39,698 nt of DNA from an uncultured Bacteroidales bacterium. Its GTDB lineage: Bacteria > Bacteroidota > Bacteroidia > Bacteroidales > WCHB1-69. Of the stretch, positions 25,289 to 32,469 are shown piece after piece. Below the pieces are notes generated by a model, which saw nothing but the letters and a program-made list of their open reading frames with translations, did no database searches and was not told the DNA's origin. Position 1 is the first letter of the stretch. Each line of letters starts with the position of its first letter. The position numbers and the translations under genes were made by a program. The stretch covers positions 1 to 39,698 of the forward strand of contig CAMJXE010000019.1 of the NCBI GenBank assembly GCA_946409645.1, written 5' to 3'.

Positions 25289-27178
25289 ATGAAAACGATG
25301 AATGATTTTAGACAGAAAGCGCACACCGTTCTCAAACAGTATTGGGGATATGACCAGTTTCGTCCATTGCAGGAGGATATCATCCTGTCAGTATTGGAGG
25401 GGCACGACACCTTGGCGTTGCTGCCCACGGGAGGCGGTAAGTCCATCTGTTTTCAGGTACCTGCGTTGGTGAAAGGCGGTCTTTGCATCGTGGTTTCCCC
25501 TCTCATAGCGTTGATGAAGGACCAAGTGGAACATCTTCGTGCCCGACATATCAAAGCCGGGGCTATATACTCAGGAATGCGGCAGAGTGAGATACAGGCC
25601 ACCATCGACAATTGCCTGTTCGATCCCGAATACCGTTTTTTATACATTTCCCCGGAACGTCTTCAGACGGAGAATTTTAAAGCTAATTTCGAGCGGATGC
25701 CCGTCTCGATGATTGCCGTTGATGAGGCGCACTGTATCTCGCAGTGGGGCTACGATTTCCGTCCTCCCTATTTGGAAATTGCGCAAATCCGCAAGATTTT
25801 CCCGCAAGCGCCGGTATTGGCCCTCACCGCCACCGCCACGCCCGAAGTGGTCAAGGACATCCAATTGCGACTGGAATTCAAAACCGAAAATGTCTTCCAA
25901 AAGAGCTTCAAACGGGCAAATCTGACCTATTTTGTCGTCTATGAAGAGGACAAGAACAGCCGGATGTTGCGTATCATGAACCGCTATCCCGGTTCGGGAA
26001 TCGTATATGTGCGCAACCGCAAAAAGACGGCTGAAACGGCTGAGTTTCTGAGGAACAACGGCATTTCCGCCGACTACTACCATGCTGGGCTGGAGCCTCG
26101 CGATCGTGACCGCAAACAGCAGAGTTGGATGAGCGGCGAGACCCGCGTGATGGTCTCCACCAATGCCTTCGGCATGGGCATTGACAAACCCGACGTGCGT
26201 TTTGTCGTGCACATCGACCTTCCCGACACGTTGGAGGCCTACTTCCAAGAGGCGGGACGCGTGGGCCGCGACGAGAAGCCTGCTGTGGCTATCCTGCTCT
26301 ACGACAATTACGACGTGGCGCAGCTCAAGCGCAACTTCACCTTCACCTTTCCCGAGCTCGACCGCGTGCGCGAGGTCTATCGCGAATTGTGCCAGTCGCA
26401 CCACATCGAAATCGGCACCGGCGAGGGCAAAGTTTTCCCTTTTTCCATGGAGGAGCACGCACAGTCCGTCAAGATGAACGCCACACAGTATTTCAACGCC
26501 CTGAAACTGCTCAACAACATCGGGATGGTTCTCGTATCCGAACACCTGCGAGAAAAATCCGAGCTGCAGCTTCGGTTCAACGGCGACCAACTGCTCAAAT
26601 ACTATCAGGAAAAACCTGAATACGAACCGATTATCACCACCATTCTGCGTTCCTATACAGGAGTGTTCTCCCAATTCACCAATATTGACGAACGTTTGTT
26701 AGCTAACCGATTGAACACGACAGAAGAATCTGTCGTCGAGCAACTTAAGCAGCTACGTTCGGAGAAAGTACTCTCCTACCAACCGCAAAGCAACATCCCG
26801 CTGATAGTCTTTATGAAAGACAGAATTGACGAAAAGTATCTCTATTTCGACAAGAAAATCTACGATTTTCGCAAGGAGAAGGCCGCAGAACGGCTTGATG
26901 CAGTGGAAAACTATGTCAAAACCGACAATGTGTGCCGCAGCCAGCTGCTGCTACAGTATTTCGGGGAATGGACCAGTTCGCCGTGCGGGGAATGCGATGT
27001 CTGTCGAAGGCACCATATCCACCGTGTGAAGAACAAAGATTTTGAACGGATTTCCAAAGATGTAAAAGCCTTGCAACAAAAAGGTTGTACCCCAAAACAA
27101 ATCCTCGCTGAACTTTCCAAAGAATACGAGGAACCGCAGATTGTGGAGGTGATGCGGTTCCTCAATGACCAAAAATAA
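25289..27178 (+). CDS. recQ: ATP-dependent DNA helicase RecQ
   Basis: A 3'-5' DNA helicase of recombination and repair, 629 residues. Motif 0 QYWGYDQFRPLQEDI (17-31), Walker A LLPTGGGKS (44-52), DEAH box near 145, and motif VI in FQEAGRVGRDEKPA in the second RecA domain (about 210-350). The zinc domain of RecQ follows, with CRSQLLLQYFGE and CGECDVC near 565. After this only about 50 residues remain (helical, KGCTPKQILAELSKEY), so the HRDC domain of E. coli RecQ is absent. The start may be the first ATG or the internal one three codons on. Bacteroidota often carry more than one RecQ; this could be either. Confidence 0.93.
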   Translation: MKTMNDFRQKAHTVLKQYWGYDQFRPLQEDIILSVLEGHDTLALLPTGGGKSICFQVPALVKGGLCIVVSPLIALMKDQVEHLRARHIKAGAIYSGMRQSEIQATIDNCLFDPEYRFLYISPERLQTENFKANFERMPVSMIAVDEAHCISQWGYDFRPPYLEIAQIRKIFPQAPVLALTATATPEVVKDIQLRLEFKTENVFQKSFKRANLTYFVVYEEDKNSRMLRIMNRYPGSGIVYVRNRKKTAETAEFLRNNGISADYYHAGLEPRDRDRKQQSWMSGETRVMVSTNAFGMGIDKPDVRFVVHIDLPDTLEAYFQEAGRVGRDEKPAVAILLYDNYDVAQLKRNFTFTFPELDRVREVYRELCQSHHIEIGTGEGKVFPFSMEEHAQSVKMNATQYFNALKLLNNIGMVLVSEHLREKSELQLRFNGDQLLKYYQEKPEYEPIITTILRSYTGVFSQFTNIDERLLANRLNTTEESVVEQLKQLRSEKVLSYQPQSNIPLIVFMKDRIDEKYLYFDKKIYDFRKEKAAERLDAVENYVKTDNVCRSQLLLQYFGEWTSSPCGECDVCRRHHIHRVKNKDFERISKDVKALQQKGCTPKQILAELSKEYEEPQIVEVMRFLNDQK

Positions 27179-27195
27179 ACGTGGAAACGTTCAAG

Positions 27196-27227
27196 ATTCC
27201 GGCACCTCCTATTGTCGGCGCCGGAAT
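27196..27227. other. Inverted repeat downstream of recQ
   Basis: ATTCCGGC (27196-27203) and GCCGGAAT (27220-27227) form an 8-base-pair stem with a 16-base loop in the spacer between the convergent recQ and GlsB-like genes. There is no T-tract on either side, so it is only a weak terminator candidate. Confidence 0.35.
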
Positions 27228-27274
27228 GGTGCGTCCTTGTTCGAAATAATGTACGGGGGGGGTATTACGGCGTG

Positions 27275-27517
27275 CTATTTCCGCTTAATCAAGGATAGGA
27301 CGAAAATCAGCAGGCAGGCACCGATGACGGAGGTGATGATCTCCCACACGAGGCCGCCTTTCTCAATGCCGACCAGGCTCATCAGCCAGCCGCCGAGGAA
27401 TCCGCCAATTACGCCGACGATAATGTTGACAACAAGGCCGAAGCCGCCGCCCTTCATCAATTTGCCAGCCAACCAGCCAGCCACAGCTCCAATAAGAAGG
27501 AATAAAATAATGTTCAT
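27275..27517 (-). CDS. GlsB/YeaQ/YmgE family small membrane protein
   Basis: An 80-residue, glycine-rich inner-membrane protein with three predicted helices. The glycine pattern GAVAGWLAGKLMKGGGFG and IIVGVIGGFLGGWLMSLVG is diagnostic of the transglycosylase-associated (GlsB/YeaQ) family, associated with stress response but without a defined biochemical function. It stands alone with its own TATTTTTG -7 box at 27560-27553. Confidence 0.88.
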   Translation of the reverse strand: MNIILFLLIGAVAGWLAGKLMKGGGFGLVVNIIVGVIGGFLGGWLMSLVGIEKGGLVWEIITSVIGACLLIFVLSLIKRK

Positions 27518-27552
27518 AGTAATTGATTTAGGTGAATATTAAAATGATGGGG

Positions 27553-27560
27553 CAAAAATA
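27553..27560 (-). promoter_or_regulatory. -7 promoter box TATTTTTG for the GlsB-like gene
   Basis: TATTTTTG followed by CCCC on the minus strand, 35 bases before the ATG at 27517, fits the Bacteroidota -7 consensus. Confidence 0.6.
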
Positions 27561-27570
27561 CTAAAAAAAT

Positions 27571-27600
27571 TAAACTTAGACTTAAACATAAACTTAGACT
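27571..27600. repeat. Direct repeat TAAACTTAGACT upstream of the GlsB-like gene
   Basis: The 12-base sequence TAAACTTAGACT is present at 27571-27582 and 27589-27600, in the spacer between the GlsB-like promoter and the stop of the glycosidase gene. Its look is similar to the duplicated 12-mer at 5707-5730. Confidence 0.75.
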
Positions 27601-27614
27601 ATGACGGTTGGCTT

Positions 27615-28484
27615 TTATTCTGCATTTTTCATAATCAATACTGCGTTCGACACTCCGCGCTCGCCGTCGTGGTCGAATCGACCGTTGTCGGAGGGACAGT
27701 TGACAACACTGTGATAATCGCCGATGTTCAGAAACAAGGTGGTGGATCCGCCTCCGTCGAGGTTTAGGGCATCACGGCAGGCGAGCCAGCGGAAAATCTG
27801 TTGTAACTCCGTGAGTGACAGACCTTCAGCCTGCTTGTGACGGCCGTCGGCCACGAGCAGCAACACCGTGCCGTCGTCGCGAATACCCACGGCAGTGCGG
27901 TTGTGACGCTGCGTCACGAAGGTGCGGTCATCGCGCATATACTGCAGCGTGTCGTGCCAGATGAGCAACGGACCGGCGGTCATGATGTCGGGGTAGGGGA
28001 GCGCCTCCTCCCAATGCCGCGACGAGTCGGTTTTGAGGATGAAGACGCTGTCGTCAAGGAGGCAGAGCGTGCCGTATTGATAGTATTTGCGGTTCACGGT
28101 GTCCTTGCCGGGGGTGTTCTCGCCAATGCTCACGCTGTCGATACGCAGATAGCAAATCGGGAAGTGCTTGTCCATGTCGAAGAAGGAGCCGTTGACCGCT
28201 GCCACCGCGCTGTGTTTCTGCGCCATATCGGAGGTCTTCGTGCGGCGCGGCTCATGTGCAAACCGCAGCGTATAGTGCGCCGTATCAGGGATTTCCAATA
28301 CGAAAATCTGCTGGTTCGAGGCGAACAGCCGCTGTCCCTCGAACCGGCACTGCTTCAGTACTATCCCGTCGAGCGTGTCGGTCTGCCAGGGGCCGTTCAC
28401 GAAGGCTAATGAATCGCGCTGCGCCTGCAAACAAAACGCAAAAGCGAAAAAAATTACAATAATATATATACGTTGCTTCATCAT
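27615..28484 (-). CDS. Exported NAGPA-type phosphodiester glycosidase
   Basis: A 289-residue protein with signal peptide (cut after CLQAQ, about residue 22). The rest matches the phosphodiester glycosidase domain (NAGPA, PF09992, formerly DUF2233): AAVNGSFFDMD, the block RTAVGIRDDGTVLLLVADGR, GLSLTELQQIF, and the strongly conserved LNLDGGGSTTLF. Related enzymes remove sugar from phosphodiester-linked glycans such as uncovered mannose phosphate; in bacteria the substrate is usually an envelope or capsule phosphoglycan, unproven here. It follows the threonine aldolase gene across a spacer made of 8-base repeats that contain its start codon, and is probably cotranscribed with it. Confidence 0.85.
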   Translation of the reverse strand: MMKQRIYIIVIFFAFAFCLQAQRDSLAFVNGPWQTDTLDGIVLKQCRFEGQRLFASNQQIFVLEIPDTAHYTLRFAHEPRRTKTSDMAQKHSAVAAVNGSFFDMDKHFPICYLRIDSVSIGENTPGKDTVNRKYYQYGTLCLLDDSVFILKTDSSRHWEEALPYPDIMTAGPLLIWHDTLQYMRDDRTFVTQRHNRTAVGIRDDGTVLLLVADGRHKQAEGLSLTELQQIFRWLACRDALNLDGGGSTTLFLNIGDYHSVVNCPSDNGRFDHDGERGVSNAVLIMKNAE

Positions 28485-28518
28485 CGCATCATCGCATCAT
28501 CGCATCATCCCATCATCT
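28479..28518. repeat. Five-unit 8-base tandem repeat across a stop/start junction
   Basis: Three copies of CATCATCG (28479-28502) are followed by CATCATCC and CATCATCT. The array includes the start codon of the glycosidase gene (28484) at one end and the stop codon of the aldolase gene (28515-28513) at the other. Confidence 0.85.
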
Positions 28519-29526
28519 TCTCAACGCCTCCACCACACTCTCTATATCCTCCTCCGTCGTATCCCACGATGTCACGAGCCTGATTTCATCCTCGGCCTCG
28601 TTCCAGTAGTAGAAGAAGGTGGTCTTCGCGAGGCGGTCGGCGACAGGGCGCGGGAGCTTGAGCAGCAGGATGTTACAGTCGGTGCGCTGGGTGAAAACGT
28701 CGCTGAGGACTGAGGTGATGCGCAGACGGAGCTTTTGTGCCTGCGCGTTGGCGTGGGTGGCATTCTTCTTCCATAGGTCGTTCTCGAAGTAGGCGATGAA
28801 TTGGGCGCTGAGGTATCGCATCTTGGAGCTGAGCTGGGCACACTGCTTGCGGTGGTACTTGAGCTCGGGCACCAGCTCGGGATTCAGCACCACGACCGTT
28901 TCGCCCATCAGCATCCCGTTCTTGGTGCCCCCGAAGCTGACAATATCGACGCCACAGTCGGTGGTCATTTCCTTGAAGGTTTTACCGAGGGTGACGGCGG
29001 CGTTGGCAATACGTGCACCATCCACATGCAGGTACATGCCGTGCGGGTGGATGAGGTCGGCGATGGCGCGGATCTCATCGCAGGTATAGACTGTGCCGAG
29101 TTCCGAGCACTGCGAGATATAGACGGACTTGGGTTGCGAGTGGTGTTCGAAGCCCCAGTTGGTGAGGTGCGGGCGGATGAGCTCCGGCGTCAGCTTGCCG
29201 TCGGGCGTGGGGATGGTCACCAATGAGGCGCCGGTCATGAAGGCGGGCGCGCCGCACTCATCGACGGCTATGTGGGCGGTTTCGGCGCAGAGGATGCTGT
29301 TGAACGACCGCACACAGGCGCGCTGGGCCACCACGTTGGCACCCGTGCCGTTGAAGACGGGGAACACCTCTGCTTCAGGACCGAACTGTTCCTTGAAAAT
29401 ATCCCGCACACGGGCGGTGCATGTGTCGTCGCCGTAAGCGATTTCATGGTCGGCATTGCACGCGGCAATTGCCTCTAATATAGCGGGATGCACTCCCGAA
29501 TGGTTGTCACTTCCGAATGATCTCAT
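28513..29526 (-). CDS. ltaE: Low-specificity L-threonine aldolase
   Basis: A 337-residue PLP enzyme that splits L-threonine or allo-threonine into glycine and acetaldehyde (cytosol, fold type I). It begins with RSFGSDNHSGVHPAI and has GDDTCTARVRDIFKEQFG, the strand VYISQCSELGTVYT, the cofactor Asp in LHVDGARIANAAV, and the Schiff-base lysine in SFGGTKNG near residue 201. The start is supported by TACCTTTG at 29553-29546. The aldolase is followed by the glycosidase gene 28 bases away. Length and motifs are normal. Confidence 0.9.
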   Translation of the reverse strand: MRSFGSDNHSGVHPAILEAIAACNADHEIAYGDDTCTARVRDIFKEQFGPEAEVFPVFNGTGANVVAQRACVRSFNSILCAETAHIAVDECGAPAFMTGASLVTIPTPDGKLTPELIRPHLTNWGFEHHSQPKSVYISQCSELGTVYTCDEIRAIADLIHPHGMYLHVDGARIANAAVTLGKTFKEMTTDCGVDIVSFGGTKNGMLMGETVVVLNPELVPELKYHRKQCAQLSSKMRYLSAQFIAYFENDLWKKNATHANAQAQKLRLRITSVLSDVFTQRTDCNILLLKLPRPVADRLAKTTFFYYWNEAEDEIRLVTSWDTTEEDIESVVEALRR

Positions 29527-29545
29527 CGTTTTTGGATTTAGGCGG

Positions 29546-29553
29546 CAAAGGTA
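29546..29553 (-). promoter_or_regulatory. -7 promoter box TACCTTTG for ltaE
   Basis: TACCTTTG followed by CCGCC on the minus strand, 20 bases before the ATG at 29526, matches TAnnTTTG. Confidence 0.65.
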
Positions 29554-29632
29554 ATTTTTTTTCAGATGTGAGACCTGTGTCGTGAGAGGTAAGATGTTGT
29601 TGAAAACTATTTGATTTTTTTTTTTAACCCCA

Positions 29633-29664
29633 ATGTAGTAAAAAGGTAATTTTCTTCGTTATTA
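29633..29664 (+). promoter_or_regulatory. Bipartite motif ATGTAGT-N17-CGTTATTA before the sigma gene
   Basis: ATGTAGT (29633-29639), a 17-base spacer, then CGTTATTA (29657-29664). The same arrangement, ATGTAGT-N17-CGTTCTTA, stands before the lipoprotein gene at 31737. Spacing and the CGTT core resemble ECF sigma -35/-10 elements. If used as a promoter here, transcription would start inside the annotated reading frame, pointing to a start at GTG 29670 or ATG 29697. An 11-T run (29615-29625) lies just upstream. No TAnnTTTG box is present. Confidence 0.45.
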
Positions 29665-30137
29665 TGTATGTGAGACCGAAAGATCCATTCGAGGCTATGC
29701 TCCACCGACATCGGGGGTTGCTGTTTTCGCTCTGTCGGCATTATGTCCGCCGGGGGCTGGAAATAGATGACCTGTTGCAGGAGGCCACAGTGGCATTGTG
29801 GCGCGACCACGAGCGGCTACTCTCTTTGTCAGGGATTCCTCAAGCGGCGTTAATCTGGAAGATTGGACGCAATGCTGTGATTGACTGCCTGCGACGCGTG
29901 AAGGAGACAGAGAAGCTCCCGGAGAATTACGAAGCCGTAGAAGAAGACCGCAGCCTACTTAGGGAACTGCATGAGCGGATTGCACTGCTGAACGAGCCTG
30001 ACCGTTCCATCGTACGCTTGCAATTAGAGGGCTACGATTACAAGGAGATTGGCGAGCAAGTGGGAATGACAGAAAAAAATGTGAGCGTACGATTGGTAAG
30101 AATCAAAGAGAAATTAAGAAAATCAATGGCTATATGA
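29664..30137 (+). CDS. ECF-type RNA polymerase sigma factor
   Basis: A 157-residue sigma-70 family protein of the short, extracytoplasmic-function type. Sigma region 2 (about 9-75) includes LEIDDLLQEATVALWR and IWKIGRNAVIDCLRR; region 4 (about 100-152) includes LNEPDRSIVRLQLEGYDYKEIGEQVGMTEKNVSVRLVRIKEKLRK, a helix-turn-helix. Region 3 is missing, as in all ECF factors. The start might be ATG 29664, GTG 29670 or ATG 29697; see the promoter-like motif that overlaps the first. It leads a tight operon: the next gene overlaps by four bases and encodes a short membrane protein in the usual anti-sigma position. The signal that activates it is unknown. Confidence 0.88.
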   Translation: MYVRPKDPFEAMLHRHRGLLFSLCRHYVRRGLEIDDLLQEATVALWRDHERLLSLSGIPQAALIWKIGRNAVIDCLRRVKETEKLPENYEAVEEDRSLLRELHERIALLNEPDRSIVRLQLEGYDYKEIGEQVGMTEKNVSVRLVRIKEKLRKSMAI

Positions 30138-30403
30138 CAGAAAACGAATTTGACGAATTATGGCAACGGGCTGAGGCCGAGAGCTATAGCCAACGGCTGG
30201 CAAAGGAATACCCTGCCTGGCGAAGGAAACAGAACCGCATCGTCACCGTGGTAACATCTTTTGTGGTCGTGCTGGCTGTGGCCGTGTCGCTGTTTACCAT
30301 ACAGCAACGCCAAATCCGAACGTATGAGAAAGTGTATTGCAACCGTGTCGGCACCGCTGATGCACAATGGGCTGACCTGGCCGCAGAAATGTTGATGGAA
30401 TAA
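30134..30403 (+). CDS. Small one-helix membrane protein, candidate anti-sigma factor
   Basis: An 89-residue protein with a charged cytoplasmic part (about 1-35, MTENEFDELWQRAEAESYSQ with KEYPAWRRKQNR), one membrane helix (about 37-56, VTVVTSFVVVLAVAVSLF) and a short outer tail (about 57-89) with a single Cys (EKVYCNRVG). It overlaps the sigma gene by four bases (ATGA). Place, size and topology suggest an anti-sigma factor, although its cytoplasmic part is shorter than the zinc-binding ASD domain of known ones and has no HxxxCxxC motif. Function is inferred; no family recognised. Confidence 0.7.
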   Translation: MTENEFDELWQRAEAESYSQRLAKEYPAWRRKQNRIVTVVTSFVVVLAVAVSLFTIQQRQIRTYEKVYCNRVGTADAQWADLAAEMLME

Positions 30404-30807
30404 TGAAAAAACTGTTAATCATATTGTTGATGCTGCTCCCGTTGGCAGCCATGTCGCAAAGCGCACTGTACAAGCAATACGCATCACGTCAGAATCTCAC
30501 TGTGGCGCAAGTAAAGGGTTTTAAACTCAGCGACAAAGTGCGTGTCGATGTGGTGCTCGTGGTGGCGGACAATGATGCGGCGTGGGAGCAGCTCAAGAAA
30601 GAGCTCGACATCCGCGGCGAGGAAGGTTCCGTCAGCTGGCTCGGTGAACTGGCGCAGCCTGCCAAGCGCACAAAGTGGAGCGGCAAACCGCTGCTGCGCG
30701 TGGTGGCCTCGCACGGTCGCCGCACTGTGGGCTTCTACCGCCTCGATACGGAGGCGCAATATGACGCCCTTTTGGATTATCAATTAAATAATATGAAAGA
30801 GAAATGA
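30403..30807 (+). CDS. Small exported protein of the sigma operon
   Basis: A 134-residue protein with signal peptide MKKLLIILLMLLPLAAMSQS (cut near 18). The mature part has the strand VRVDVVLVVADNDAAWEQLKKELDI and a C-terminal block RVVASHGRRTVGFYRLDTEAQYDALLDYQL. TEAQYDALLD recurs in similar form (TEGEWDALLD) in the next gene's product. Its start shares one base with the stop of the previous gene (TAATG, 30401-30405). Family not recognised. It may be a periplasmic signal-sensing or target protein of the sigma system. Confidence 0.7.
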   Translation: MKKLLIILLMLLPLAAMSQSALYKQYASRQNLTVAQVKGFKLSDKVRVDVVLVVADNDAAWEQLKKELDIRGEEGSVSWLGELAQPAKRTKWSGKPLLRVVASHGRRTVGFYRLDTEAQYDALLDYQLNNMKEK

Positions 30808-31622
30808 AAAAGATAGAGTTTATGAAAACGACATTGAGATTCACCGTACTGATGACGGTGCTGGTGCTTGCCTTTGTGGCCTGCGATGATCCGAACAAAA
30901 AACCTGCTCCTGGGGTCGACAATACTCCTAAAGAGCGGGTTATCGTTTATAAGGTCGGACAAAACGAAAGCCGGCAGTCGCTGGCGACGGAGGGCGAATG
31001 GGATGCTCTGTTGGACGTGCTCTGCAATCAGGCAAAACAGGGCAGCGAGGTAACCTTCTACAATATGAAGCCAAGCATTTATCACCCAAACAAGCTGTCT
31101 TACGGTACCAAGGCTTCCAAGACGTTCAGCACGTCCAACCAAGATGAAATGAAGTCCTGGATGAAAGAGATGGAGAAAGAGGGACGCACCGTCGTGGTCA
31201 CTTACAGTAACGGGACATGGAACGGTGTGGCCTACGCCTCGGCACCTCCGGCAGCCACCATGGCGAATATTGTTGGAGAATGGCATTTCAGTCGTCTGGT
31301 AATTAAGCCGATGGATGCCGACGGACAGTTACAAGAGGGGGAAACCTTGATCCCTGATTTCAATGGCGGATCCATGTTCTATAATTTCTATGAAGACGGA
31401 ACGATGTCTTTGACAGTCAACAATATTGACGGGACATCCTACACCGATAATTCCACTTGGAGTCTCTCGGACGACGGCAAACTCTGCAGCGAATTGCTCC
31501 CGAATGGCGGTGGATGTTGGGACATCAACTGGATCTCCGCCAACACCTTGGTGCTTTCCCGTCCCGACTTCGGGACCGAGGATGGCGACTTCCTCTATCA
31601 ATTGGAATTTGACCGACAATAA
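30804..31622 (+). CDS. Lipoprotein with C-terminal lipocalin-like domain
   Basis: A 272-residue lipoprotein; start at 30804 (ATGA overlap with the previous gene) or the in-frame ATG at 30822. The signal ends LVLAFVAC, lipid Cys27 from the first ATG. An N-terminal module (about 45-130) contains TEGEWDALLDVLCNQAKQGSEVTFYNM. A C-terminal module (about 155-270) has the pattern IVGEWHFSRLVI, MFYNFYEDGTMSLTV, STWSLSDDGKLC and LVLSRPDF, as in Bacteroidota lipocalin-like domains (PF13648-type). It is the fourth gene of the ECF sigma operon. A binding role for the lipocalin domain is plausible, but the ligand is unknown. Confidence 0.78.
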   Translation: MKKIEFMKTTLRFTVLMTVLVLAFVACDDPNKKPAPGVDNTPKERVIVYKVGQNESRQSLATEGEWDALLDVLCNQAKQGSEVTFYNMKPSIYHPNKLSYGTKASKTFSTSNQDEMKSWMKEMEKEGRTVVVTYSNGTWNGVAYASAPPAATMANIVGEWHFSRLVIKPMDADGQLQEGETLIPDFNGGSMFYNFYEDGTMSLTVNNIDGTSYTDNSTWSLSDDGKLCSELLPNGGGCWDINWISANTLVLSRPDFGTEDGDFLYQLEFDRQ

Positions 31623-31638
31623 AAAAAAAATTTCTTGG

Positions 31639-31670
31639 ATGTAGTTTTTCACTTTCTCGTTACGTTCTTA
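31639..31670 (+). promoter_or_regulatory. Bipartite motif ATGTAGT-N17-CGTTCTTA before a lipoprotein gene
   Basis: ATGTAGT (31639-31645), 17 bases, CGTTCTTA (31663-31670). It is the second copy of the motif in front of the ECF sigma gene, and is well placed here, about 67 bases before the ATG at 31737. No TAnnTTTG box was found in this 114-base spacer. Confidence 0.5.
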
Positions 31671-31736
31671 CAACAGATTCTTTCAGTAGAAACAATTAAA
31701 CTTATTTAATAATCAATCAAATTAAAAATTAAAAGT

Positions 31737-32315
31737 ATGAAGAAAAACATTTTTGCAATCGCGCTCATCGCCATCACGTTCTGCATGGCTTCTTGTCAGA
31801 AAGACCCTATCACCCCTAACGGAAATGGTGATAATCCTGCGAACACTCCCAGAGTGGCTGTCACTTCCGACCTTATCGGCACTGACTGGACCGCATCCCT
31901 TACTCTCAACGACCTGCTCACAGGCATGGGTGTTGACCTCAGCGGTATTGTTTGCAGTGACTCTAACGACCTCAACGCCGAGGCCATGAGCATCCAGATG
32001 AACTTCGACAACCAGTATGCGCACATCACTTTCAGCGACAATGTGGTTGTCCTCAACGCATTGGAGGTGAACGGCGAATACACGATGGAAGAGATTTCCC
32101 AAATGGATCTTGCATACGTCTATGACGGCGCCACCCACACCGGTACCCTGACCGCTGTCGGCACTGACGAGAACGGCGACCCCATCGACTATCAGATTAA
32201 TTTCACCTACAGCGACAACGACGACACAATCACCATCAACTTCCAGTTCACGGATGAGAACGACGCTGTCATCAACTTCCCGCTGGTGTTCCATCGTGAC
32301 GGAACTAACGCATAA
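31737..32315 (+). CDS. Lipoprotein of unknown function, probable sigma target
   Basis: A 192-residue lipoprotein, signal MKKNIFAIALIAITFCMASC with lipid Cys20, then a Pro/Asn/Gly-rich linker and an acidic beta-rich body: GTDWTASLTLNDLL, SIQMNFDNQYAHITFSDN, then THTGTLTAVGTDENGD and TITINFQFTDENDAVINF. I do not recognise the family; the alternation suggests a lipocalin-like or beta-sandwich fold. The gene is separated by 114 bases from the sigma operon, has its own promoter-like motif shared with the sigma gene, and is followed by a strong terminator. High codon regularity suggests good expression. Confidence 0.75.
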   Translation: MKKNIFAIALIAITFCMASCQKDPITPNGNGDNPANTPRVAVTSDLIGTDWTASLTLNDLLTGMGVDLSGIVCSDSNDLNAEAMSIQMNFDNQYAHITFSDNVVVLNALEVNGEYTMEEISQMDLAYVYDGATHTGTLTAVGTDENGDPIDYQINFTYSDNDDTITINFQFTDENDAVINFPLVFHRDGTNA

Positions 32316-32336
32316 TCTTTAACAATTGACCTGAAC

Positions 32337-32367
32337 AAACGCCTGCAACATTGCGGGCGTTTTTTTA
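32337..32367 (+). terminator. Strong intrinsic terminator after the lipoprotein gene
   Basis: AAACGCCTGCAA and TTGCGGGCGTTT form a 12-base-pair stem (one G-T pair) closed by CA-centred bases, followed by TTTTTTATT. It ends the plus-strand sigma/lipoprotein region. Confidence 0.88.
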
Positions 32368-32404
32368 TTGGGTCATTGTTCCAATTCTTTGCTACCTATT
32401 GGGT

Positions 32405-32442
32405 TAAATAAAAAAAAGAGACGCATAGATGTGCGTCTCTTT
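32405..32442 (-). terminator. Intrinsic terminator for the two minus-strand lipoproteins
   Basis: AAAGAGACGCA (32415-32425) pairs with TGCGTCTCTTT (32432-32442) around a 6-base loop. On the minus strand the stem is followed by a run of T, which fits a terminator 28 bases after the stop at 32470. The stem sequence resembles the hairpin at 15809-15834 (GAGACG core). Confidence 0.82.
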
Positions 32443-32469
32443 GAGAGTATATAATCGTACAACCTTGGA

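Noticed and set aside
25640..26674. 344-codon open frame on the minus strand inside recQ
   Set aside because: Shadow of recQ in its GC-rich part; recQ motifs are complete on the plus strand.
27196..27227. Inverted repeat after recQ as a terminator
   Set aside because: No T-tract on either strand and a long loop; kept only as a low-confidence structural feature.
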